Assembly: GCA_033439295.1 (NCBI GenBank)
Contig: JAVTLE010000013.1
Span: 2,790,001-2,854,000 of the forward strand
Direction: 5' to 3'
DNA: 64,000 bases
DNA from: Deuterostichococcus epilithicus
Lineage: Eukaryota > Chlorophyta > Trebouxiophyceae > Prasiolales > Stichococcaceae
In this document: positions 1 through 10,633 of the stretch, piece by piece
How the letters are laid out: every line of letters starts with the position of its first letter
Numbering within the stretch: the stretch's first letter is position 1
Made by a program: the position numbers and the translations under genes
The notes under the pieces: model-generated
What the model was told of the DNA's origin: nothing
What the model saw: the letters and a program-made list of their open reading frames with translations, nothing else
Database searches by the model: none

Positions 1-535
1 CACTTAATGCCTTCCTAATGCTCTCGGTGGATGCTTTGGCCGGTTACGTCATCCTGGCACTGCCTTGCTTGCGGTCACAAAGGAAGCTGTTGTAATTGTG
101 CCGTCCTCAGCCATACCAGCCTACTCTTTGAGGTTGACTTCGTGTTAACCACTTGGCGATACTACGGGTACCCGAAACGTTCCTGAGCAAGACGCCACAC
201 GGCCGATCCTCAGTTCCTCACGTCTACATAGTGCAAGAACAATGAACTGCTGACAGCCCGGCTTGCGAACTCGCTGCGACATTCGTCCAGCCAGTCATGA
301 CGACATAACCCAGTGGCATCCAGACCTGAAGTCGACTTGCACCACAGGCAAGCGCAGCAGGCACTGAGGACGCAACACCCATATGTTCTACCTTGTATGA
401 ATGCTACAGAGGAAGGCGAGGGAATACCCAAACCATGGTGAGCCTGGAGCAAATGCGGCGCGGCACAGCAAAGCTCCACATTCGGCAGCCAAGCTGTTCT
501 TCGTTTACTTGAAAGTTCCCACACTCTGCAGGTCG
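1..535. other. no gene recognised
   Basis: I see no convincing coding exon here. An ATG at 401 is in frame with the gene that follows, so part of this stretch may be its 5' untranslated region or an N-terminal extension. Confidence 0.4.
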
Positions 536-3528
536 ATGGACGAGCTGAACCTGAGCCTGAGGGCGCTGGTGGGGCAGCTGAGTCAGACCCACAGCAGCGT
601 ACAGCAGACGGCGCAGTTGCTGCTGAACAGCGCACTGCCGCTGCTGCGGCAGGCGGCGGCTCTGGCTGCGACTCCGGACGATGACGGCGGTGGCGAGGCG
701 ACGCTGCGCTGGATTAGGCGCCGCGACATTGGAGTAAAAATCGTCCACGAGGAGGTGCCACACGTCGGCGCACACGCACATGCATGGTTTTGCAGCGCCG
801 TTGGTACAACGTCTCCTCCAGCAGTAGGATCTGACTGCATGGCATGCTACCTCTGCTCTGCTGACAGCATCTTTGGGCTTGGCTGCAGCTGGCGCCGGCA
901 GTTGGGGCGGCACTGCGCCGGCTCGGCACGGCGCCAGCCCTCGCCGTCTGGAGTGCCGGCGCAGAGGTCGACCTTGCACTCGCCACCGCAGCCGCGGCCG
1001 GCGCTCCAGACGATTGCGACCCAGCCCTCGCGAGCCACCTGGCGCCCGCGCTCATAGCATGCCTCCACTGGGCACGCTCCCTGGAGCTTGGCGGCTTGCA
1101 GCCCAGCACAGTGCCGCCGCCAGAGAATGCGCTCGACGAGCTGCAGCGCCTCGACCTGACAGCAACCCTGTTCAGCTTGGCCCCGGTGCCCGTCACGGGC
1201 AGCCCGCAGTTCGAGGCCGCCACGGTCGCGGCGGGCCTGGCGCTGCGGCTGTGCCTGCAGGTGGATGCTGAGGTGGCCGCCACCTTGCAACGGCAGCCAG
1301 AGCTGGCGGCCGACGCCTCGTCCCACTTCCCGCCGGCGCTGAAGCGCCTGTGTGCGCTGATGAGTGTGGAGGAAGACCTGCTGACCGGCCTGGGGAACTT
1401 TCCCCTGAAGGCCATCACCCTGCCGGCCGCTGTTTGCCGCAAAATGCTGCGGCTGGTGGCCGCCCTGGCAGCGCGTGTCGACACATTTCCGGAGCTGTAC
1501 TTCTCCGAGGCGCTGGGCCGCGTGATGCCGTTGATGCCAGTGCTGCTGGCGCGGCGGCTGCACCCAGAGACGGCGCAGCTCGGCGGCGGGCTGCTGGCGG
1601 CTCTCGACAGCGTCGCGGTCAGCCTCCGGAACGCCGGCGGCCCCGCGGCAGACGGGGCAGCTGGCGCTGTGGCAGCGGGCGCCGCCGCCGCCGCGCCGCA
1701 GCCCGCCAAGGGGATCCCTTCGTACGATTCCCTTGCCCTCAGCAGGCTCGCGGCGCTGGCAGCCGCCCTCACGGAGTTCAACAGTGAAGTGGTTCGGCGT
1801 CACAGCATCCGCATCTTCGACGGCGCTGCAGTCTTCGCGTCCGCTGCCGCGTCAACTCTTCCGCGCATCTATTGGAGGCTGAAAGGCTGCCAAAGCCGCA
1901 GCGTCCTGTTCGGTCCGCCGCCCGCAGCCGGCTCGACCAGTCTCGCCGTCAATGCAGGCCTCCAGCATCTGTGCTATGTTTACGACACCGTCATTGCTGA
2001 GCTGGCGGCGCTGCTGCACCACAGCCTCGACGCAACGCAGCGGCCCGGCACTGCCCTGGATCCCGGGCTGTTGCGATGCTTGCCGCCGTGGACTGCCGCG
2101 GTGCTGCCGGCGCTTGCAGACAGCCTGACCTGGCACCTGGACTTCCGTGAGACCGTGAGTGCCTTCCCCTCCCTGTCGTGGTATGGTTCGGTTTCACCGA
2201 GGGCTAATATCTCAGAGTGGCTGCTGAAGGGCAGAACTCTGCTGGCAGGTGCTGTGTTCGCTGAGCTGGGGGCGTTGCGGGGTGCTGTCGAGACCGAGGC
2301 CTGCAACTGCCAACTCGTGTCTGGACCTGCATGCGGAGTTGCAATTCGCGGCATGGCGCGCTAGTGATGAGGCAGCTGCTACATACAGTCCTGCTATGCG
2401 GACCTGACAAGCTCATTGCTAATGGCACACCGCGCGGACTCAGACGGAGACACCCATCAATGATATTGTCTCTCACAATGCTGTGCAGGCTGCGCATGAG
2501 GCGACCCCAAAATTGCTGGAGCTGCTGACACAGGCAGCCACCACCACATCGACTGTCCTCCGCTGCCATTTCGCCTACTGCGTCAGCGCCCTTGGCCCGG
2601 AACGCAGCCTCAACGACACGACCAGCACCCTGGTAAGGCCTTGCCTCTGCGACAGCACGAATGGCTCGTGGTGATGACGGCTGCAGCGTCTGCCTGGCCT
2701 GGCACGGCAGCAAGCTGCCATGAGGCGCACCGCTCCTACAGCTCGGCACAGCACTGCCTGCTTGGTGATTCCTGTCGCATGGCGAATGCGACTAAGATTA
2801 GGGAGCTCGCTCGCATCAAGAGCAGATGGTGCTGCACTGTTTTGCTAGAGCTCGTACTTGTCCGGGCTGGTGCACAAACGTTGATGCATGTGCCACTGCA
2901 GATGCAGGTGACACTCGAGGCTGCCGCCGCGGCGCTGTCAGCTGGCGCTGCGGAGTGCGCGACGGGGGCGGGGGCGGGGCCGGGGGCTGGCGCAAAGCCG
3001 CTCACTGTAGACTACATGTTCGGATTGCTGTCTTGCGTGCCTGGGCTGCTGGAGCACATGCCGGGCGACGGCGTGGCGCCAACTGCGGCCGCAGGCCGCT
3101 TTCAGGGCGCCTTTGTGGCGGCCCTGCCCGTCCTGCTCCGGGCCGCCAGCGTGCTGGCAACAATGCGGCCGCCAGACTGGCTGGCAGGGCTCGCAAAAGT
3201 GTGCTACAGCGTCGCCTGCATAGCGGGGCTGTGTCCTCAGGCGGTGGCTGCACTGCAGCCGGGCGGCGCATTCCCGTGGGCGGCAGTAGCGGCGGTGGTG
3301 CAGCCCGCGGTCCATTCCTCGGGTGCGCCGGGCGATGCATTTGCCGAGGATGCAGCAACGAGCCTGCGCTTCGTCGAGAGGGCGCTGAGCGACTCTGAGG
3401 CGGCGGCGGCGGCAGCAGCCGGGCAGCAGGCGCCAGCCATGCAAGCTGCCGCCGACTGGCTAACCCAAACAGAGGCGGCCCTAGCAGCCCTGCTGAAGGT
3501 GCTGCACTGTTTCTTAACTCTCAGATGA
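536..3528 (+). CDS. large helical protein of unrecognised family, N-terminal part of a probable U-box protein
   Basis: I do not recognise the family. Exons that keep phase 0 throughout are 536-754, 889-2154, 2489-2632 and 2902-3498. The product is Ala/Leu-rich and looks helical. The first two exons align with the broken minus-strand copy at 33.1-34.7 kb: both share 'TLQRQPELA', and 'GLGNFPLKAITLPAA' here matches 'GLGDFPLDAIALPAA' there, with the same intron positions. The start at 536 is the first Met of the conserved block; an in-frame ATG at 401 would add 45 residues, while the relative has a separate short first exon, so the true start is unsure. If the last exon is read past 3498 it stops at 3526-3528. 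A splice from 3498 to 3684, phase 0 on both sides, instead continues a coiled coil into the U-box segment, which I think is the real structure. Confidence 0.65.
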
Positions 3529-3665
3529 CAACCTCCTGCATGCTGCCCCGGCCGGCCAGTCATGCTGCACAGCGGCCATCCACTCAGGACTCTCACCGGT
3601 TGCTTGTGTCGAACGACTCATCGGTTGCTTGTGCCGGTGATTGACCAGCACCTCTCAGCAGCACG

Positions 3666-4358
3666 ATGCTGGTGGCATTACAGGAGCAGGCCGAGGAGCA
3701 GGCCGAGGCAGCGGTGCAGTGAGCAGCCGACAAGGCAGCGCGGAAACGAGCCAAAAAGTTGCGCAGGAAGGCAGCCGGCGGCGGCAGCAGCGAGTCTGCC
3801 GGGCCAGTGGTGGCGGCTCAGGCCGGGGAGGAGGCTGCTCCCCGCCTGGAGCCGCCAAGCAGCATCAGTCCCAGCACAGTGGTGGTGCCAGCAGCCGAGG
3901 CAGCTCCACAGCCTGCCAGGGCGGAGCCGGTGGCGGCTGCAGCCGCAGAGGCGAAGCCCGAGGGTCACGCTGACCAGGATGCCAAGGCCTGGATGCTGTG
4001 CCCTCTGTCGAAGGTAACGACTCTAATGTGTGATGAGCATCCTCTGGTGGCTGCTGCCGGGGCTCGTCAACCTGCTTGCAGCTGCGCTATCACAGGTGCC
4101 AGTGTGCCAAAGGGCACAGAACCCACACCATCGTTTGCCATGCCAACATCAAGGACGGCGCATCATTGCTCGCAACAGGAGGTGATGCGGGACCCGATGC
4201 TGTGTGCCGACGGGCACAGCTACGAGCGCGCCGCCATCGCAGCTTGGCTGGCGAAGCATGGCAGCTCGCCGCTGACGCGAGCGGCAGTCAGCAACTGCCA
4301 CCTAATTCCGAATCATGCGCTGCGCAACTTGATAGAGCAAGTGCAACGGCATCACTAA
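3666..4358 (+). CDS. U-box domain protein segment (putative E3 ubiquitin ligase)
   Basis: U-box domains recruit E2 enzymes and transfer ubiquitin to substrates. The domain spans two exons: 'WMLCPLSK' ends at 4013 and 'EVMRDPMLCADGHSYERAAI' begins at 4179, joined across a 165-base intron that is a multiple of three and free of stops. The motifs CPL-x-EVM-DP, GHSYER, W and the C-terminal NHALRNLI are those of the family. Before it lies an Ala/Glu/Lys/Arg coiled coil and a low-complexity linker. An in-frame TGA at 3720-3722 splits the coiled coil ('EQAEEQAEAAVQ' stop 'AADKAARKRAKKLRRKAA'), so translation from 3666 would end early unless the base is wrong or a splice avoids it. Reading phase suggests this is the C-terminal part of the gene starting near 536. 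Confidence 0.75.
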
Positions 4359-4982
4359 TGTGGTGGACAGCCGAGCACTCGGTGCCAGATGCCGGAAAGG
4401 CAAAGGAGCAGGCAATACTTAGGAGTTCCCCCGAGGCGGCACGTGACTTCGTGCACTCGGAGTTGTAGACGCTCGGCACTTCAAGGTGTCCTGACTCGAT
4501 TGCAGTCTGCACATAGATCGTCAATTTTCCAGGCCAATGGCCAGCCGTGCTCTGTTTCTGCCGCTTCTGAGAACCACCAAAACCTGCCCCTGCGTGGGCA
4601 TTTCACGCCCGCAGCCGCAGAGCCCCAAAGGCGCACGGCTTCTGCGATGCAACTCGCTGTCGGCGCATTCGAACATCCCAGTCAACATTCCTTTTGCAGT
4701 GTCGACCTGTCACCCGCCGGCGGCTTCAGGCTGTAGCATTGCCCTGCAGGTCGCCTAGCTGACTCGGCAGCACATAGAGCCTCCTGGCAGCGGCGCCTGC
4801 TGCTGGCAGCGGCGCCTGCTGCCAGCCGGCTGCTGCCGCCAGCCTGGCACCCTGCCCCGCCTGCTCGTGCGGCGCCTGGTGCAGCCGCCGCAGACCCCGG
4901 GCCTCTGCCACATTTGTCCGCAGTCGCAGCCCTGCAGCGGGCGCCGCAGCACAGGCGGGCGCCGCCACCGCCGCCGGGCCGC
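4359..4982. other. convergent intergenic region with a 19-bp tandem duplication
   Basis: This separates the 3' ends of the U-box gene (+) and the exchanger gene (-). Two exact 19-base units lie at 4784-4802 and 4803-4821. I see no coding exon. Confidence 0.5.
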
Positions 4983-7900
4983 TCAGTGCAGCCCGAACAC
5001 AGTGTCCAGCAGCCAGACCACAAAGATGGCCAGCGGGTACAGCGCCAGGTTGGGGAACGCCCACCAGGTCTGGAAGGTGCGGCGGTTGAAGCCCACGACA
5101 CCCATGATCAGCGTCGTGCCTGCGCAGGCGGGACGTCGCTGCATCGGCGGCGTGCTGATGCAGGCTCGCCTTGCAATTGCCCTTGAAGCAGTGAGCCCCT
5201 GCTTGGTGCGTGCGGCCACCAGTGCGGAAACCTGACACAGTGACATTTCAAGGAGGTTCAGCCAAACGAGGACCATGGCCTCCGCGGGGTCGTGTCCAGG
5301 AGGTGAGAATTCGCACCGACAGTGACGATGACCTCGGAGGTGAAGTCCCACTGCAGCTGCCGCACGTGCACCAGCAGGAGGAAGAGGCCCAGGCACATCG
5401 TGTTGTTCATCGTCACGGCGCCATACACCTGTTGGGGACACATGCTAAGCGTGTGAGCTGGCCGACAGGTGTCAAAATGTCTGCTGTAGCAGCCGATCTT
5501 GCCAGAGCTTGCAGCAGCTGACTGCTTCCTGCAAGGTCTGACGCACTGCAGCACAACCTGAAAGCTTTCTGGGAGGCCGCAGGAACAACGGCTTTCAAGG
5601 CGTGCAGGGTCACAACCAGTCGTGCAGGGTCACAGCCAGTCGTGCAGAAGAGCGTGGGGCGGGGGCACCTGGCTGAAGGTGAGGGAGATGTTCTTGCGGC
5701 GCTTGGCGGACGCAAACTTGAGGCTGGACACCAGCTCGCTGGCGTTGCTGGCGAAGGGCGTCACGCAGAAGGCCACGAAGAAAGGCGGGATCTTGGACGC
5801 CTGCGCGGCAGCGCGGGCGGCGGTGAGCGCATGTGCGGGGGCGCGCGTCACAGCAGGCAGCACCACTCACCCCCGCCAGCTCTGGGGATGTGGTGCCAGT
5901 GGTAGCAGGAATTCTGGCGTCAGGGGGTGCAGTCTCGTGGCAGCTGCAGGTGGGAGGAAATAAACGAAAATATCGTCACCCGCGAGAAGTTGGTGACCGC
6001 GTCGACCATGGGGTCGCTGAAGAAGGCGCACGCGGCTGTGCCAACAAACAGGTAAGTCACCGCGCGCTGGATGACCTGGCTCCGCGTCAGCGGCTTCTCC
6101 CCCTCCTCCTCCTCGTCCGAGTCCGGGTTAGACGACTCCTCCGCGCCTGCGCCGCCCTCGTCGTCTGTCTCCCTGGAAGGCCCAGGGCGGCAAGTCAACA
6201 AGGTGCTGGTGGCAGATGCCTGTGTTTCTGGGGCCTCTTCAGAGTCGAGGTCAGAAGCCTGATCCACGCCGGCGCAGGCCTTGTCGTCAGTTTTCCTGCA
6301 GAGACCACGATGTGCAGGCATGCATGGTGTCCCTGTCCAAGGCTCCCACCTCTGTCCGTCTCACGACGAACGGTGAGTGGCGGACATTCAGCCAATGCAC
6401 TTGTGTGAGGGACAAGCTTTGGGGAGCCTCAATGACCGTGCTGCAGGGTTTTGCAAGTTGAGAGCCAGCTTGTGTGTGTTGGTGCCAGAAGCAGCTGGAA
6501 GAGGCCAACGAAGACGCACTGCTGGTCCAGCAGGGGCTCGTGCGTGTCGGAGGGCAGCTCGATGGTGAGGTCGTCGACGTTGAAATCGGGCATCACGGCA
6601 CTGCGCCGCCGGTCGCCCAGCGTGCGTTGGTGCTCCCGCACCTTCTGCATGCGCTCCACGATCAGCCTGCGACGCCAGACATTGGTTTCATGCGTGTGTG
6701 GACGCGAAGAGGCCTCGTGAGTGTCCTGCCATGCGGCAACAAGGCTTCAGGCCTTCTAAATACCAACAGGGTAACAACAGGGGCCCCGGAGGCATGGTTG
6801 TGGGGGAAGTCATCGGTCTGCTGCGGCCGGCCGCCCTGGTCTGGTCAATGCTGCGGCCACGCCAGGTGCCTCAGCAAGCCAGCGCTGCAGCCTCAGATGA
6901 CATCCGGACGCGTCCGCCCGGCTGGCTGCACCTGCTGTGTCTTTTCCAGACCGCTGCCTCCCTGGGCGCCGGGGAGGCAGCAGCCCACAGTCCCGCCGGG
7001 TTGCCGTCAGCGGCGGCGTCTCAAGCATGCGCGCAGCCTGCAGCGCTGCCAGACACACGTCAAAGTCGCCCACCTCTCCAGCGACGTCCGGAACTCCTCG
7101 CGGCTCACGGAGCCGTCGTGGTTGCTGTCGAACTCCGACATGAGCAGCGCCACCTCAGCGTCCACGCCATTTTTGGGGTCGCCTCCCGGGAGGCCGCCGA
7201 GGCTGAGCCCCATGAGCAGCGCCTTCAGCTCACCTGGCAGATAAGAGGCGGCAGCCTGGTCTTGAGGGAGCCGCCGTGATGCAGTCCCAGGTGCGGAGAG
7301 GGTGGCATGCGACGCTGACGTGCGCCCGTGGTGCAGCAGGCCGGGCGGAGACGCACACAGCTCGTCTGTGCAGGGTGCCGCAGCTGGGTGCAGGCAGCAA
7401 GGGAGAGGTTCAAAGGGCAGGCACCCTCGTCGATGGAGTTGTCGCCGTCGTGGTCGAAGTGCTCGAACAACTTCACGACCACCTGCGGCAGCGGGCCCAG
7501 CGCTGAGGGTCTCGGAAGTTTTGGTGCATGGCTCAGGCCAGGTGTGCCAGCATGTCAAGCTGGTCTGGGACCGGAGCAGCCAAGATGGTTGCACGCAGCT
7601 GGGTGCGCCCTTGCTGTCAGGCACGTCGTCAGGCGCCAAGGCAGCAGCCCAGTGCGCAGCCATGTTTTCGGTTACTCATCTCTCAGGCGGCAGACTGGGC
7701 GAGTGCTGGCACAACAACACAGCACACGCGAGCAGGTGCACCGCCTCACCTCATCATTGAGCTCGCCACTGGGCAGCATGAGGCTGCCGAAAGGGGAGGC
7801 GCTGGACGCCAGGCTCTTCAGCACCGAGGTGCGCAGCCGCCGCTTGCGCGCCCGCATGATCTGCCGTTTCTGCAGCTCCGGGTACACCACCTGTGCACGT

Positions 7901-9716
7901 GGCGTGCGGGGGAATTTGGCGTCTCTGCTGTTCGGGATTGTGGTGGTGGCTCGGTGATAGGGTCCAGTGGCCTGGGCAAGCCTGCAGCTGTCGCGTCGCT
8001 GCTACTCCGCCATTTGCTGCAGGCCGGCCAGTTCTTCATGCGTGCGGCGATTGCGATGCGCCACGCATGTGGGGCGGCTTCGCCTGGCTGCTGTGCGCGC
8101 AACGCTGCAGCCGGCACGCCTGTTCCTCCTCCAGCGATAATCCTCGTCGCCGGTATGGCTGCAAGTTCTTCAATTTTCCACACACGCACCTGGTAGGCGC
8201 AGTACGCCGCGAGACACGCAAGGCAGATGATGCCGCCTAACAGCGATGCGATCGGCTGGAGCCGCGGGAAGAAGGATGACGGGATCTGCATTTCGACCAG
8301 GACGCTGTATGTTTGGCCCAAGATGTGAGGTTGTCGGCTGTGGGCCTCGCACAGGCAGCTCAACAAAGCACTTGAAGTGTGCAGCAACAGGGTGCTGGCA
8401 GGAGCTGAACACTGTTGGCTGCTGCAATAAGTGCGATCAGCACCGACCTGGATGACGAGGTACAGCAGTACGGTCAGGCTCATGATAACAGCATTCAGCG
8501 GCGTGAACTTGTCGGTCGTCACGCCGGTGTTGGCCAGGCTGGTTGGATGCGTCAGCTGTTTGTCCACTGCCCGGCCCTGCGGCCGTCGGACGGGCGGCAG
8601 TAACGTTGCTGCTGCACCAGTTCGCGAGTAGGCACGACAGGGCAGATCATTAGGTGCCTCCGCCTAGCCAGATCTGGCTGCCTGCCTTGAAGCATGCATG
8701 CTGATGCATGCCTCTGCATGCCGGTGTGCCTGGCTGCAACTCTGCACTCACCGATGGCCCAATGTCGCAGCGACCGACCAGCACGGAGCCACCCCACGCG
8801 ACCGTCAGCAACATAATGGTGCTGCCCGCCAGCGTGCCGACGCCCACGGCGACCTGATGCAGGTGCAAACACCTTCGCGTCCAATGTTGATCCAGACATC
8901 CCGAAGCAGCATTGGCGATCGCATGGCTGCCTTGACAGCCAGGTGCAGCAGCAATGCGCAGGGCTTGCGCCCATCGTTGCAGCTCAAAATATTCTGGAAG
9001 TTCGTTCTGCCAACCTGCTCCTGCGCCTCGGCCCGTGTTCCACCCAAACCGGACACGATAATGATCAGCGAATCCGGCAGCGCCCCAAGGATCGGTAGCA
9101 GCAGCCCTGCACGAGCAAACAACACGCTCAGGCGCTGCCAGTCCTGCGGGTAGGCCATAATAGTCTGGAAGCTTGCACGAGCATGAGTCAGCAGGTATGC
9201 ACGACACCCTGGCAGAAACAGCCGCTCGCAGGGAACTTGCCTCCGATCAGGCCAGGGTCCAGTATCTCCAGCAGCATCTCGCTGCCGTCCGACAAATAAT
9301 TTGCGCCTTGCAGCAGGCAGTACCCGCTGCGACAGCGATCCGGGGGTCAGGTGCCCGGGGGGGTGCTGTTCAAACGTCTGGGCGCGACAAACTGTAACAC
9401 GCTTGCTTGTAAGTGCAGCTACGACAGATAGAAAGCGTATCGCATTATGCACGGAGGGGCAAGTGCGCACTAGATGACCATCGTTGCAACGCTGCCGCCC
9501 AGGGTGCTCGAGCTGCGATGCAAAATTGAGAAACCTTCAGGCCTCCAGCGCGGCTGCATGCGGAGGAGTGCAGTACATCAGCGCAGTGGTCCGCAAGTGC
9601 AATCTCGCTTGCGCTTCGCAACAACGAGCCGGCGGCTGTGAGCAGAGCGCGTTTGCTGCAACTTCGACTGGCCCTCACCAGGGCAAAAATCCGTAGCTCT
9701 CCTCGCAGGTAGCCAT
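4983..9716 (-). CDS. NCL: NCL-type Ca2+/cation exchanger with EF-hands
   Basis: This is a CaCA-superfamily antiporter that would exchange Ca2+ for another cation across an internal or plasma membrane, with cytosolic EF-hands as the likely Ca2+ sensor. Fifteen exons fit with matching phases: 9716-9679, 9512-9471, 9326-9241, 9106-9015, 8853-8752, 8576-8448, 8285-8190, 7890-7750, 7482-7425, 7233-7074, 6666-6520, 6295-5980, 5800-5669, 5428-5317, 5119-4983. Motifs in order: CEESYGFLPC, YLSDGSEMLLEILDPGLIGG, ILGALPDSLIIIVSGLGG, GTLAGSTIMLLTVAWG, EF loops DHDGDNSIDEGE (split by an intron) and DSNHDGSVSREE, then DPMVDAVTNFSR, TPFASNASELVSSLKFAS, YGAVTMNNTMCL and a hydrophobic C-terminus. This order is that of plant NCL proteins. 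The third intron uses a GC donor. The ATG at 9716 gives no signal peptide, so an upstream exon may be missing. An acidic segment in exon 12 is duplicated. Confidence 0.92.
5601..5647. repeat. 20-bp tandem repeat, 2.3 copies, in an NCL intron
   Basis: Units start at 5601, 5621 and 5641 (partial) and differ at one base. They lie in the intron just 3' of the exon that ends at 5669. Confidence 0.8.
6100..6295 (-). repeat. tandem duplication of an acidic exon segment in NCL
   Basis: Read on the minus strand, the segment beginning at 6295 ('KTDDKACAGVDQASDLDSEE') and that beginning at 6172 ('ETDDEGGAGAEESSNPDSDE') are diverged copies offset by 123 bases. Each is preceded by a CAG that could act as a splice acceptor. 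Phase with the upstream exon fits only the outer acceptor at 6295, and the frame stays open across both copies and the old acceptor tract between them. Confidence 0.75.
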
Positions 9717-10633
9717 GCTGCCCCCACTTTTGATGCGACCGGGATGCCTCCAGCCACGATCGAATGGATCTAGGTGGCGCTCACGCCGCTGGTGCGTGCG
9801 TCAGAAGTCGGCCATCCCAAACTATCAGGTGCGCGCAGCCGGCGCGGTAGTCAGCCGAGGGGTGTGCAGCTTGTCAAGACTGTTGGCTGTCGACAGCATT
9901 GGGGATTCTGAATGCGCAGCGTCCCGTATTTGCTGACGTTCAAAAACCGAATTGCGCCGCGAATTGCGCCGCTGCATGTGCAGAGCCATTGTGCGAGTGT
10001 CGGAAACCTTCGGGACTTTAGGGAACATTCAGTGTAGTCACACCCAGTACTTTGTGCAAATTTGGGAAGCCAGCAGGGCAGCCGGCCAGCCGCTCAGCTG
10101 CACACTTCAGAGCGGCATTGCATACATCGACCGCGTGCATCTGAAAGGCCGCTCCGTTCCATCGCGCGCAGTCCGCGGGTGCTGCTCCTGCAGTTGGTGT
10201 CACGAGTTCTTCGTGATTGTAAAAGCAGGACTGGCGGTCAAGCAGACCTGGGCGGTGCTGGTATTTGACTGGCTCGGCCTGGGTTGTCAGGCTAGCCGCA
10301 ACCTGGTGCTGGACCTCTGAGATTTTGTGCTGCCCCATCTGAGACCGAATCCGGGCCGACTGCTTTGTAGCAGCTGACACGAGTCCGATTCTGTCGACAC
10401 GCGTCCGTGGTTAGCACGCCTTCATAGCATTTGTATCCGGCAAACAGGCAGCAGCTGCAGCCGATTGATCGGGGCTCCAGTGTGCAGTACACCAGTGTAA
10501 CTCACAGCACCGCTTGACACCAGCCTCGGCTGCGCAGAGCACTCCTGTCTTGAGGCGGCGCGTGCCGCTCTTACCCGACTCGACCTGCTCGATAGCAACA
10601 GCTGCAGCAGCAGCGTAGGTGGCGGTTGGCAGA
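9717..10633. other. divergent intergenic region
   Basis: It lies between the 5' ends of the exchanger gene (-) and the PAQR gene (+), so it probably holds both promoters and 5' untranslated regions, and perhaps a missing first exon of the exchanger. I see no clear core promoter motif. Confidence 0.4.

Noticed and set aside
3720-3722. TGA as a recoded codon (selenocysteine or variant code)
   Set aside because: TGA ends clearly complete genes here, such as the S28 peptidase and the reductase region, and the U-box context has no known selenoprotein. Truncation or error is simpler.
4682-5101. long open frame on the minus strand over the NCL 3' end
   Set aside because: It is a shadow of the real last exon in another frame, with Arg/Gly/Cys composition typical of GC-rich antisense or off-frame reading.
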